A stretch of 64,000 nucleotides of DNA from Augochlora pura (Eukaryota; Arthropoda; Insecta; Hymenoptera; Halictidae). Where the stretch lies: NCBI RefSeq assembly GCF_028453695.1, contig NC_135773.1, forward strand, positions 24,229,782-24,293,781, in the 5' to 3' direction. Position numbers and translations under genes: made by a program. The notes under the pieces were generated by a model. The model worked only from the letters and a program-made list of their open reading frames with translations. It was not told where the DNA came from and did no database searches. Positions 48,404-60,655 of this stretch are shown piece after piece. How positions within the stretch are numbered: position 1 is the first letter of the stretch; each line of letters starts with the position of its first letter.

Positions 48404-48628
48404 TTAACCCTTTGCACTCGAAGTTTTTTTTGAGTCATATTACCAGCAACTCGAAGCCATTTGAGTGAAAAGATCATATTCACATGTAAGTTCATGATAT
48501 ACGCATTGAAAGAAAAGTCATCGTTGTATGTTATTATTTTTTTAATTGTTTATGGATACAAATGTTAGGATATATAAAAAAAATTATTAAATGGCTCCGC
48601 TCCGGAGCCCTCGAGTGCAAAGGGTTAA
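48404..48628 (+). mobile_element. Complete TTAA-bounded inverted-repeat element (piggyBac-like MITE), 217 bp
   Basis: TTAA at 48404-48407 and 48625-48628 flank a 217-bp element. The left end is CCCTTTGCACTCGAAG and the right end, read on the opposite strand, is CCCTTTGCACTCGAGG. The first 14 bases are identical. Subterminal matches continue with some gap (left GAAGCCATTT, right GGAGCCATTT). A perfect hairpin GGCTCCG/CGGAGCC lies next to the right end. The interior is AT-rich without an ORF. TTAA target and CCC-starting termini are the hallmark of piggyBac-type elements. Because it lacks a transposase, it must have moved using one from elsewhere. This is the clearest copy in the window. Confidence 0.85.
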
Positions 48629-49108
48629 TTTAGCCAAGCAGTTAATGTTTTCAAGCGCTTCTCGCCCGAGTGCCACGGGAATTTAACGAAGACTAATTAC
48701 ACTTCACTCGTGTTCCCCAGACCAATGCACCGCTAACAAGATACAGAAATATTTTTTTCCGGTCCCGTGACAGAAATAATATTGACTACTCGAAGTTTGC
48801 GTTCGTTAGCGAAAACTACAGCCGGCGATGCAATTCGGTATAAATAAAAAAATATCGGAAAAATGGGTCTACAACGGATGAACATTTTTTTACGAAAGAT
48901 ACATCCGGGCAGATGGCACGACGACCGTGATTGTTATTGTTCTGAAATATGTGGGACGTCTTTCGTTTTATATTTGACATGTAAAAGAACTAGATTTATA
49001 TAGTTTAATTAATATAGATATATATTACTAATTACAATGGGGGAAGAGAAGATTAAATATGACCATTTTCGTGTAGTCCCATAAATTCTTATATATTATA
49101 TTTATATG

Positions 49109-49264
49109 TCAACCCCTTGCCATACCAGTCGCTTCAATATTTAAATATAGACGACAGGTGATTAGAATTTTGTTCCAATTAAAACAACGAAGTAGCATTC
49201 TCGCTATAGAAATTATTACTTTTTCTTCGCGTGCCAGACTCGTCAAAGTATGGCAAGGGTTTGA
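49109..49264 (+). mobile_element. Inverted-repeat element of a CCCCTTGCCATAC subtype, about 150 bp
   Basis: The left end TCAA CCCCTTGCCATACCAG and the right end, read on the opposite strand, TCAA ACCCTTGCCATACTTT share CCCTTGCCATAC. The flanks TCAA and TTGA are each one change from TTAA. The right subterminal GACGAGTCTGG resembles GAC(T)CG motifs in the 29.7 and 43.0 kb ends. It begins 481 bp after the complete copy at 48.4 kb. Confidence 0.65.
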
Positions 49265-50439
49265 TAGAATGAAATCAGGAGAAATGGGACAAAAAATGTT
49301 CCGAATTTTCGGCTGGTCGAGGGGTGGGGGGACCGGCGAAGTTCCGTCAAAACTAGTGTGGGGCGCAGTTGTATAACACGTTCCCTGTAAGAGACCGTAG
49401 ACGTTCCAGATTCCGTGGTCAGCCAGAGAGCGATGAGTTCCCAGTTTATCGGGTCACCGCGCCGGTCGACAGGTTCCTGGGCGACACGAATCACCCACGA
49501 ACAGAACTCCATTAAGAAGCGTGCCGAACTAGTTGCCGCCGACTGTCCCACCCCCCCCCTCCCCTCCCCCCTCCCCCGGAATCTAATGTATTTTAATGGA
49601 ATTCTTCATCCGGTCGTTTCTCTTACGCCGCGACGGTCGCCTCCTTACCGTGGGATGAGCATTAGCGGAAAAGTTAGCCAAAGTACCGGCGACCCTGCCG
49701 CAGCTGCGGCCGGTTCGCACGCGGTTTTTCCACCGGAGCGGCGGGTTAACGCTTTTACTTAGCTTAACGTTCGTTAAGGGAGCAGCTGCCGCTCGCGCGA
49801 CCGCTGGAAAACGTCGTCCACTGCTCCTTTTTGCCCTGTTGGCTCGCCGGGTGTTCCCCCCCCCCCCCTCCAACCCCCTCCAACCCCCTCCCCTTCGAAC
49901 CCCGTGCTTTCTCTTTCCTTCTGCCAACGCCGGCCCGGGGGTTCCGTGAATTAACGTCCCCATCGTTTAATCTGCCGCCGGTTCGAACAAACGGCGCGTA
50001 ATAAAAATATTCCGGGGCCCCGAGACATTAGTTGAATACTTTATCGGCGGAAAACTTCTCTCTCTCCCTCTCTCCCTCTCTCTCTCCTCTCCCGACCGAT
50101 TACGGACGCCCGATGTGTTCGCGATGGTTTACGCGACTGCCACGGCTACAGATTATCCCCGTGGCTCCCCGCTGTCCGTTCCAGCGGAAAGCCACGAGAG
50201 CGCGCGCGCGCGCGAGAGTGTTCAAAGAAAATATCTCTCGCGATGTTTAATTTGTATTTATGCGATCGCGGCCGGTCTGTTGCCGAAGTTGATCGTGGCT
50301 CCGAGGCGGTTCGATGCGACGACCGCGTACCACGGCTGCTTCGAACTCTCGGCTTTACAAAGACGGTGAGAATCGACGGATTTTAAATCCCGATCGCGTT
50401 TTCTTCTCTATACCTTTTTAACGCGATCGACACTTACTT

Positions 50440-50590
50440 ATCCTTAATATATTTAAGAACAGGACCAGACGATTTTTGTTCCTTTTACTGTTTGCATGTA
50501 CTTTTCCTTCTAAGCTTTTGATAACGGAAGAATTGATTTTTATTTCGATGTAGAAGAAATTAACAATATTCGTTAATTTAGTAATTTAGT
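50440..50590 (+). mobile_element. Interior copy of the 42.8-43.0 kb repeat
   Basis: CCTTAATA, TTCCTTCTAAGCTTTTGATA and AGAAGAAATTAACAATATTC align in order with 42830-42955 (CCTTAATA, TTCCATTTCTAAACTTTGATA, GGAAGAAATTAATAATATTC). The match ends before the TTAA terminus, so only the interior is present. Confidence 0.45.
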
Positions 50591-50835
50591 AATTAAAAGA
50601 ACTGTAATAAGATACAAGTAATTTTTCAGTGGATTATAATTGTAAGATAAATTAGTTCAAAGGGAACTCGATACGTATATTCCGTAACGTTGATTAAAAA
50701 TGATAGTCTGGTCGGTATCGAGCTAATATTTAAGATTACGAGAGCCGAAAGTAGCCCGGAGTTCATCCGAAATGAAAATAGAAGCGATAAATGTAAGGAG
50801 GAGCGGTTCTGCGGTGCTGGCATTGCGATCTCAGC

Positions 50836-50890
50836 AACTCGAACGTGCTCAATTTGCACGAACAACCCCCGTTGGTTTACGCCTAGTCAA
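50836..50890 (+). repeat. Local repeat copy 1 with CGTGC/GCACG dyad
   Basis: Contains CGTGCTCAATTTGCACG (50844-50860), followed by CCCC.GT.GTTTAC.C. A second copy lies 1,106 bp downstream. The dyad could form a 5-bp hairpin or be a dimeric binding site. Confidence 0.6.
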
Positions 50891-50993
50891 CTCCCGATGA
50901 TCACGCGCGCTCGTAGTGGTTGTTCCCGCAAACAACGAGGAGGGCACATTGAGAATAATGTCTCTTTTCGCTACAACGCTGGGAACGGAGCTG

Positions 50994-51042
50994 CAGCAGC
51001 ACCACCACCACCACCACCACCAGCAGCAGCAGCAGCAGCAGG
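50994..51042. repeat. (CAG)n/(CAC)n/(CAG)n compound microsatellite
   Basis: GCAGCAG, then seven CAC, then about seven CAG. It gives poly-Ala/Pro/Ser/Gln in spurious frames. Confidence 0.95.
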
Positions 51043-51944
51043 GTAATATCGATGCTAGGATATTTGAGCAGCGTAAAGGCGCAGAATAATTTAATGACAA
51101 CTGTGCTGAGAGACGTTAGACGGCCCGGAAGAACTTAATGTCTTTTCCATCGGAACTGAGATAACTAAAACAGCCAGGAAGAAGAAGAAGAGAGTGAGAG
51201 AGAGAGAGAAGAGTTATCTTATTGCGCCCATAAAACACGATTATTCCTTATTGTGCAGCAATAAATTATGTGATACAGAAAAATGCATCGCCGGCATAAA
51301 TACGGTCGTGAACGCATCATAAAGGCGTTCTAGGTAATAGATAATATATTTTAAGCTATACGCCACGCGTATTTCCCTCTAAACCGTGCTGGACTAAAAA
51401 TCGCGTTTCATCGGTCCGCGCGAGGTTTTAACAGGCAGATTAATTCCTTGTGTATCGTCGCCGATCGCCGTTTCCATTCGAATGAAATCCATTTCGATCA
51501 CCGGCCGCGCACAGCCGTCCGCGTGCGCATACATTAAAATACATTAAAGTCCCAGAAAAACGTTTCGAACGGTGGAAAAAGCCTCGCTCGACCGGGGGGG
51601 TTCGCGTGTCGCGATATAATCGGCGAATTTGCGGGAGCCAGCCGACCGGAGGAGAGACCTGTTCGCTGACTAATGACCCGGGGTAACGGGAAAGAGAAAG
51701 GCCGTCCGCGCGCGGGACGATCTTTGGTACGTTGGATACACACAGGCTGTGGCAGCCACGGTCCCGAATCCACGAGATTAAATCAGCTCAATGATTGTAT
51801 TTCCGTAGACGTGACTTGTACGGGACTTGCTCTCTCGGAACTGGCCCTGTGTGTACCGCGTATGTATCCTCCGCGTGTACATGCGGGCGCAACAAGGGGC
51901 ACGACTTACTGCGTCGCCCGACGAGGTCCTATGACCGTGTTAAA

Positions 51945-51995
51945 CAACTCGTGCTCAATTTGCACGTGCCACCCCAGTAGTTTACACTGGCTGAA
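51945..51995 (+). repeat. Local repeat copy 2 with CGTGC/GCACG dyad
   Basis: The identical 17-mer CGTGCTCAATTTGCACG at 51950-51966, again preceded by AACTC and followed by CCCCAGTAGTTTACAC. Same strand and order as copy 1. Confidence 0.6.
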
Positions 51996-52629
51996 CCCTT
52001 GACGGTAATGCGCTTCCACATTGTAGGCTTTGAGGGGCGGCGAGCGGACAGTCGGCCTACCAACTTTTTTTTTTCCCGCAATGAACAACCCGCCACGGAT
52101 CAATGCGCCTGTGCGTGGAAAACGCGTGGACGAAGCCGCGTCGAAGGCGCAGGTGAACGGTCGTTGTATCGCGCGATAGTTTAGCAGCGCTGACGAGCGA
52201 AAATGTGGTCCTGGACGAGCAATAGGATTTCTCTCGTTCTATTATATATATATGGATCGTGGTGTGAGCCGATTTTTCGAGATGGAAATCGAAAATTGTC
52301 TGAGAGATGGAGAAAAGTAGTAAACAGCGATGAACAATACTTTGATTAATCTGTCAATTCATTTTGTTCTCGAAATAAATGCATTTTTCACCACAAAAAG
52401 AAACGGACCGAACTAATTTTTAGTCCTAATATATATGAAATATTTTTTTTATCGATATGTAAACTACTTTTATTATTATTTGCGACTGCAATGAAAGTGT
52501 CCTGTATGATAATTTACAGCAATCTATGCTTGTGCATTTTTTAATTTATACAATAGAAATCTTCCATATTTATCCGTCGAAAAGTTGTGAATTTGATAAG
52601 CTGAGAAGAATAATGCAATTTACGAGATA

Positions 52630-53318
52630 ATGCGAAAAATTATGATAAGAGTTTCAAAGGACATTATCTCGGCAGTGGGGACAGATGAAATGCGGCATTC
52701 TTCCTTGTATTCGTGGACACGTCAATGGGGACCGAAACGTCGAAAGACATCCATTGTCACCGGGACTGACGTATTGAGATTATCAAGTTCGCGTTTTAAC
52801 GTGTTTCAAAGGATTCCGCGGAAAGAATGCCGAAACCATGGAAGTTTGTCGTCTGCGATGACAGCGCCGCGTAAGGCAAAGTTTAGCCGACGAAGGATTA
52901 AAACGGGCTCAACGGGATTAAACTCTGATGATACAAGCTTTTCTTCGTGCGAGCCGTGTACACGAGCGAAACTTTGCCGCCTCGTTTTTTCTTTAATTGA
53001 AAGGCGAAACGGAGCGACGATGGGATTCGAATGAAAACCATCGCCTTAAAAAAAATGACCGATCGAGTTTTAGCAACGATCTCGTTTTTTCCACAGTTTT
53101 GATATTAACGCACTGCAGTGCAAAGCACTGCTTCGCGCGAGCCGGAAACGAGAATTGAAATTTGCTACGACTCGATAATTTGATCTACGAATGGTTGACG
53201 CTGTTTCCAGGAAATTTTGGTGACGAAAGTACAGGCTCTCTCCGATATGAACAATATCGCGATGATTTGCGCGAAACTCTGCGGCCGAAAGTGGAATTTC
53301 AGAGTGGATTTGTCACGC

Positions 53319-53353
<35 letters not shown>

Positions 53354-56300
53354 TGTGTATGTGTGCGCTGCAACTCGGAGGATTTGCCTCTTTGTTCATT
53401 TTTTTTCCTTTTTTTTCCGAAATTGTTGTTATAATGACGAGGCATTGTAGAAACGTGGGGCGGGCTGTATTTTAAATTGTTCGTAACTTTACATGGGAGT
53501 TGGAACGTAATTATTTCTCCGCTGAAATTTCTGATACAGATTCGATGCACGACAATGCGTCGTAGTTTACGGTTAGTTAAACAACTTATCGACGAAATCA
53601 GTTTTCTCTGGCATGGGATTAGGAAATAAACGTAACTATGAAATGTCGATAAAGTTATGTTTGTTAATGTAAGACTCACACTGTAGATGAAATAGATACT
53701 TATTCTTTCTATTTAATGGTGCAAGGTTGTTTCTATAGATTCTGGTATAAGATTGTTGCCTTTATTTCCCTTGAAAATTTACAGAATAGATGGCAAAAGG
53801 TTGTAGATAACGAACGTGATATTACATCACTGATTAAATATAAAAACTTATTGAAAATGTAACCCTAACACATAATTTCGTCTTTCGAGTCCCCGATCGA
53901 GATTCACGCATTTATAACACAGTTTCACCTAGAGACAGGTGAGCGCGGTTTCAATGGAAAGTGGTAACTTCTTCGCCAATGCACCGGCCCCCTCGAGCAT
54001 TCGCCAACGAATCCCGCAACACTCGTATCCAGCCCGTACGTTTTAACCTGGCATCGAATTCGCGTCGAGAATCGGACAATGCCGAAATATCGACGTTCGC
54101 CCCGGCTTAAATATCCCGGGGATCGGTAATGGAGCCGCGGCACAAAGAAGAAAGAACCACTCCGCGGGTTAGCGTGGCGAGCAATTACACCGCGCACTGA
54201 TTCACAGGGCACACGCGAAAGCCACCGATTCGTCTGCGCGAGCGCGAACCCATTCGACCCCGGTCCCAATAATTCCTTTACCACGGAAACCATCAACAAC
54301 CGTAACTAACGAGGTTACATTTCGCGCGCGCAAAGTCGCATCGATTCGATCGTATTATTTATCGTCGACCCGCTCCTCCGCCCACCCCCTTTAGCAGCGC
54401 GCAGCAATGTCTCGGAAGCAACAGGATCGATAAGCCCCCTCGATACCCTCTTTAGAGAAAGGAGGGGGGAGAGGAAAGGGAACGTTAACGAACCAGAATG
54501 CCGGAATTTCACTCCGGGATTCCGGACGGCGGGAAATCAAAAGAACGCCTTCACAGGGATACGCTTCTCATTAAAAAAGTTTGTTTTCTCATTAAAGGAG
54601 GATGTAACTCGTTTGGAAAAGTTCGAATTGTTGCCACAGGAGTTTTCCGACGCGGCGCGGGAGCATGCGATTTTCAGTGGACCGGGGAGAGTGAGATAGA
54701 GAGAGCGAGAGAGAAAGAGTATACCGTGAGTTGGGGGCGAGGGGAACGAAAAACCGTACCGTCCGGTTCTCGCTCCTCTCTCCCGAGTATGAAGAATCGT
54801 CCCTCGGGGGGCTGCTTCGGGAAAGGATAGATGGCCAGGTCTCGAAGAACTGTTGGATTGCCTTTAACAGTGGCATCTTTTATTCATTGTGGTGGCTCTC
54901 GGGTGTGCCGGGCTTGACGACTGCGTGAGCTGAGTTTATACACGCCCTAGTTAAACTTCTAACTGCCTGCGGTCCGTAGGATCGATCTGTTGGATCTTCT
55001 TTCCTTCGGCTTGGCCGGACCCGACACGCGAGAAGAAACCACCCCTTTGTTAACGGACCGCGTCATTACCGTCGTCCGCGGGGGCGGGCGCTCCCTGGAC
55101 CCAAAACTTATCCCGGGACACGTACGGAACGGCGAGACAAAAATTATTAGACCGACCACGGGAGATGTTATTCGGACAGAGCGGCGCGGACCCTCGGTAT
55201 ACCCTTTATTGGCTTCCCGGCCTTCGTGGCGTTCGTGCTGCTGTTTTTTAAGCCGTGAAACCTCTCGATTGTTGCACGCGCTTCACTGTAATTCATTCTT
55301 TCGGTACTTTCAGCCTCTTCTTTCGATGCACTGGCTATGCCAGAACAAGGCTCGCAATACTATGTAAAATAAAAATGATTTCCATCAATTGCCGGACGTA
55401 GGAGCCAAGTGCGATCTTCGCTCTTTTTTAAATCATTTAAACGAGCTGCGATTAACTTATCGATATTTCTAAGTTCTTTATTTCACTATTTAATTAAAAA
55501 ACATGTTTTATAAAGCCAACGCGTCGTTAGGAAATATTTACATAATCGCGTAACAAACGCGCGCGTCGAGTTTGATTAAATTAATCTACGCGGCGACGCA
55601 ACGAATTGTTTTGCTGCGCGCGAGACAAGAAAATTGCATGACAATTATGAATAATGGATCATTGATTAACGATGAATTATTGATGAATAGTTATTATACT
55701 ATAGAATTTGTAGATTAAATAATATCAGTTATATGGCAATTAGTCAGTCATTATTAACAAAAGAGTCTTTATATAATATCAATAACTTTGAAATAAAGAA
55801 TTTGAGGCTGGTTTTTTTGTCAAGGTTATATGTTTTATAAAAAAACTAATGCATCTACAGGACATGTTCCAAAAAATATATCGCGAAGAATTAAATGATA
55901 TTTTAAATGATCCTCGGCATAGGTAGCTCGATTTTTGCGAAGAAGGGTTTGCTGTTCGAGGGTGCAATGAATTCGGATGACGTTACCATAACACGAGCAC
56001 CAGGCAAAGCCGAGGTAATGCGACGCGATTCCAAAATTATTTCTCCCCGTTTTACTAGGATAACAATCCGTCTTACGCTTAGGGGACTGTATTTCTTTGG
56101 AACATCTTTAAGTTATCTGCAAGGATCGAATCCCCTTAACCTGAATATTGTAAGACCCCGCTGAGAATCTCATCGATATTCACTCGGTTCGTAGAATATT
56201 AAAAGGACGTTTACAGTGGCCCGAAGTGTCAGATCTCTTGTGTCTCGATTCTCTTAACTTTACTCGCCCATTCTATTTTGTATTGACTTACTATCAATCA

Positions 56301-56417
56301 TCAGACCAATAAATCTCTGTAACCCGATCAAACCGATAACCCTTTCGAGCCTGTAACGCTTCCGAACGAGCAAACGGCGACGACGCGTCAATTTCGTGTA
56401 AACGGTATTTTTGCTTT
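52630..56417. other. Non-coding stretch
   Basis: A 134-codon plus-strand frame (52630-53034) and an 85-codon frame (55907-56164) have mixed composition, but I recognise neither and see no splice or promoter context. AG-rich at 54685-54719. No gene called. Confidence 0.4.
53321..53351. repeat. (CT)n microsatellite
   Basis: About fifteen CT units followed by TCCTGTG and a T-rich tract. Confidence 0.95.
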
Positions 56418-56553
56418 TCAACCCTTTGCTTCATTCGTTATTTATTTAAATTGCCTCATCTTTTGGTTAAAATAAATATCAAATAAAATACTTGAAAGTG
56501 TCGGGAGCTGCTGGGAATGAAATTGAAATCAAATTCGGAGCGCAAAGGGTTAA
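56418..56553 (+). mobile_element. TTAA-type inverted-repeat element, 128 bp
   Basis: Left: TCAA (56418-56421, one change from TTAA) then CCCTTTGCTTCATTCG. Right, read on the opposite strand: TTAA CCCTTTGCGCTCCGAA, with TTAA at 56550-56553. CCCTTTGC is shared exactly. The interior is AT-rich with no ORF. It is a short, older-looking copy. Confidence 0.65.
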
Positions 56554-57007
56554 AGTCGTAAGTCGAATTTGATCTAATCAAAATTGACTCGTCGTTTATT
56601 TATTTAATCTAATCGGAAGTGGTTAAACAAAATGCCGCTCGCATTTGAAAATCAGAGGAAGATGCCCTGTTCGGGCGACAGTCCCAGAAAAATCTATGCT
56701 TTCAATGCGAATCGCATCTTAAGAAAATTCAGATCGATGTTTCCGCGGACGAGAAAAGAATACAAAGCAGGGAGGGGTCCCAGAGTTCGAGCAAGAGACG
56801 ACCGGCAGGGGGGGGGGGGGAGGCGGGATAAAGAGGAGAGGAAGAATGGAATATAAGTGTGTGCTTAAGTCGTACCACACCTTAATGGGCCCCAGCAGGG
56901 AATGGAAACAAGGGGAGTTTAATTGCAGAAGAAAGGAAACGCAATCGCTACCGCACCTTGGTTTCCGTCCATAAACCGCCGACGCGACGGTACGTGAACT
57001 ACGAACC

Positions 57008-57377
57008 TTGAACCCTTCTCCCTGCTAAATCAGGTATTGTTAAAACATTTCTATATGTCGGCCTTTATTACTAGTTGCCGTTCCTTCGTTCATTTAAATT
57101 AATCATAATTGCCCAAAAAATAATCAAAAATTACAAAATTAACCCAAAAATGAAAAACTAGCCAATGACCATAGATTATTTAAAATCCTCCCTAAAATGT
57201 CCCATTATCCGCAATAATTACTAAAAAAATGTTTATAATTAATTTTATTTCCAAAATGCATATAATCCATACTATGACGATAATTTAAAATAATTATTAT
57301 TCGTTGGCCAATCGTTGGCCAATTCATTTAAAGATATCGTTCCGTCTGTCGTCATATTCACCGAGCGCAAAGGATTG
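57008..57377 (+). mobile_element. Possible degraded TTAA-type element
   Basis: The right side GAGCGCAAAGGATTG (57363-57377) resembles the right end GAGCGCAAAGGGTTAA at 56.5 kb. A weak left partner TTGAACCCTT is at 57008. The AT-rich, ORF-free interior fits, but the ends are diverged and the call is tentative. A tandem word CGTTGGCCAAT occurs twice at about 57302-57322. Confidence 0.3.
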
Positions 57378-60300
57378 TAAAGGTAATTTTAGATTGCGCG
57401 TGTGCTACGTTTACAGGAGTTCCCAGCGACAGGCTGGGTTCGAATACTTTGCCGTGCGATCGCGCCGGCGCAATGCTCCTTAATGGGGGCAAGTCGCACG
57501 GCCGAGGGCATTAATAACAACTTGCCATTAGCGGGCACATCTCGTCCGGACAGAGAGCCTCGCGAGGGCATCATTTGCGCTGCCAGCCGCGACAGGTTCG
57601 CCCTCCGGCACACCACCCTCTCTCCCCCTTGAAATTGCGTGTGTTGTCTCAATAACGCTTGGCCGTGGGCGCTGACGGCATAAATATCGGAAGACAAAGG
57701 TCCCCGAGGAGTTGGCCCCGGAGTCTCTCTACGGCCATGGCCCGCCGGCCGAAGGAAAAGCCGAGGTCTCGAAACCTCGGTGGAAGAAAGCTTCGGGGAC
57801 TGAGTCATCGACTACACTGACTTTCCACCCCCACCCCCACCCCCTTCCCCCCGGATTCGGCTGGTTTTCTCGCGAAGCGGGGCTGCAGGATGGTCGGGCG
57901 CGCGGAGTCACGCGATGAACGTCACCCCGTACCGCCTCGAGCCACCCTCCGCCGAGTATTTTCGCATTTGCATCGCGGTCAGGCGAGCCAGCCACCAACG
58001 CCGGCACCGCCGGTTTGCGCCCTTGGAACGCCTCAATCGAACGATAATAAAGGTAACGACGCCGGAAGAAGGCGAGTGTAAAGGAGTGGGGCGGGAGGGG
58101 GATGATGATGATGGGGATGATGGGGGTTTGGGGGGAGCCGAAACTGGCCAGCGAACGGTCGAAGGGCAAGGCGCATGATTACGGGCGCGCGGCAATTTCC
58201 AGTCGGAGCCGATACGTGGAACGCTCACCTTGAATTTTCCAACCCGAGATTGGCTCCGGTCGCCCCCTACTGTACGCGTTACTATTCAATTCCCTTTTAT
58301 TTTAACCCCGTCAGGCTCTCTAATAAATTCCCCGTTTCATTTGTACGCCCGAAGGCTGAATAAAAGCGCCGCGCGGTTTCTCGCCCGGTTTATAACTAGG
58401 GATGGGATATCGGGTACACCTCGTGCCCCCAATTTAATAAAAATTTCCATTCCGCGTAAATGGAGTTTCTAAGTACGACGGAAACATTATTAGACGCTGT
58501 CCAAATGGTCTCTTTAATTTCGAAAGGAATTAAAGCACGGGAAATTCAAATCGTACAGAGAACACATTATTTCTTTTTCGAACGGTGTTTTATTGATATT
58601 TTTCTTAACGCGGTATTTCGTTCTCGTTCGCATGATTTTTAAATAATCGAGACCTTTGGAATCGATACCTTCGCTAAAAAACAAATGTAATTGATTTTCA
58701 GGCAGAAGTGTATTCGGTGGATTCGCGTAACAAGGCGCGACACCCGAGGTGGAAGCCGTGGAACAACAAAGTCCGCGTGAAAAGTAAACGAAGAGGGAGA
58801 GAGAGTGGCGCGTCGGAAGGAAGAAAGAAACGGCGAGATGCAGATAACGCGAAGGTAGCCGGGCTTTATCTTACTTTAGATTTACTGTAAATACTGTTAA
58901 GGGATGTATGTAAGTGGCCGGCGGTGGATGGTGGATTCGGACGGGGCGCTCGCGCGCGCGCGCGCCGAGAGAAAGGATAACAGTTCGGGACAACAGAGCG
59001 CGCGAACGTAAAAGAACGATGCGGCGCTTTGTAAAATTTATAGTGACCGTAGAAAAAACTTCGTTCCTGGTCGGAACCGGGAATTGGCCCTGTTATTTTT
59101 ATCCGTTCCCGCGCGCCCCGGACGTTGTTTATCCTTCTCGCGTTTCTGCTGACGCGAACGCCTGCTTAATCGAGGATAATGACGACAGGATTTGGACACC
59201 GAATTATTCGACGTGGATTACGAGTTTATGCCAAATATCTCGTTTATATCTTTTTACTTGTAAAATTACAGGTCGACAGAATTTTGAAAGACAGAGGTTC
59301 AGTTTTTTCATCGCAGGTGTCGTGAACTATAGTTTTAGAGAATGCTGGAGTGTGATTATTTTATAGAAAACTGTAGCCAAATTTCGTGAGCCACAATTTT
59401 TATCAACATTAAAACTAGCAACTCTTAAGGATAACTAACGTGTGCGACTTTGGTACAATAAGAACACCTCTCGATATTTTTAATATAATATGAACTTGAA
59501 TTTTCCGATAGTGGAATAATTTAATCTGTGTGAGAATTTTAGTAACTTCGAAACGAAATATGTAAAATTGGCTGTTTTCGCAGGTTCGATAAAATTGTCA
59601 AGTGAATTTTCGTAATTTGACAGCGTAATTGCTAAATCACTTTAACGTCCGCTCTATTCATATTGTCGAGTAAATTACGTTGCGTCGCATAAACGTTAAA
59701 CGATGTCTTCTTTCCGTGAAAATTTTGTTGTAAAATATACGAGTCTTTTAATCTTTTCAACGGCCCGCGGGTTCCCCTGTTTTTTAATTAAAATCTAAAA
59801 CAGTTTCACCTTTGAAATCCACGAATTATTTCGACCGAGACGAAATTAATAATATCCGGCATGATAATTAGTACTTTAATACTTTAATACGCGCCATAAA
59901 AGTCACGATTATTCGTTCGAGACTATTATCGCAAAAGTATTGAAAACAGCACGCGTCGCGGCCGTAAATAATTAAGTATAATTCCATGTTTCAAAACGGT
60001 ATCCTCCACCCGCTCGCCTTTCCAGTCGATCCGCCGTGTCCAAACTTTTCCCGATCGATCGTCTCGCAAAGTTTACAATAAACACAAACACTCGTATTCG
60101 TATTGGTGCTTCGGGTTTCTTCGAAACAAAAATTTTTATTAAAAAACAAACGCGTGTCCGCCCCCCCCCCGCCCCCCTTTATGCGGTATCAAATGTTTTT
60201 TCGAAAGTTTCTCGTCCCTGAAATATGTCGCGCGGAATAATATCGCGGGAACACAAAGAGAACGAGCACTCTGAAAAATGTCTGTGCTCGCTTATGCTTC

Positions 60301-60627
60301 GCAATAGCAAAAAATGCTAAGTAAAAGGAAAAAAAGAAAAACTAGTAATTCCGCGAAGCAGAGAATAATCGCATAGTTTTCGAAAGTCTATTCTCGGGCC
60401 AGGTTTCACGGTGGCACGTTTCTGCCATTGTCGTCGCGATCGTTCATAGTTAAATGCAGGGGAGGGGAGGGGGGAAGCTATCATATAATTCCGGGTTCGC
60501 CTAAACGATTCGGAAGTGGAGTAATTCGCGTGTCCGTTTATAGCGCCCTGCGAACAGCGATTCATCATCGTAAGGATTAACGACAGGCGTCGCTCGAATT
60601 GTTGAAAATACCTTTAAACGTATTAAC

Positions 60628-60655
60628 CACCCACCCTCCCTCCCTCCCTCCCTCT
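60628..60655. repeat. (CCCT)n microsatellite
   Basis: Five to six CCCT tetranucleotides after CCACCCAC. Confidence 0.9.

Larger units (their letters stand above)
49265..52629. other. Non-coding stretch, GC-rich then mixed
   Basis: C-rich blocks at 49549-49578 and 49857-49895; CT-rich at 50056-50093; AG/AAG at 51176-51213. No gene recognised. Frames are low-complexity or overlap on both strands. Confidence 0.4.

Noticed and set aside
52630..53034. 134-codon plus-strand ORF
   Set aside because: No motif or homologue recognised, basic and serine-rich, no flanking splice sites or promoter.
55907..56164. 85-codon plus-strand ORF (MILGIGSSIFAKKG...)
   Set aside because: Reads more protein-like than most, but I cannot link it to any family and it has no supporting context.
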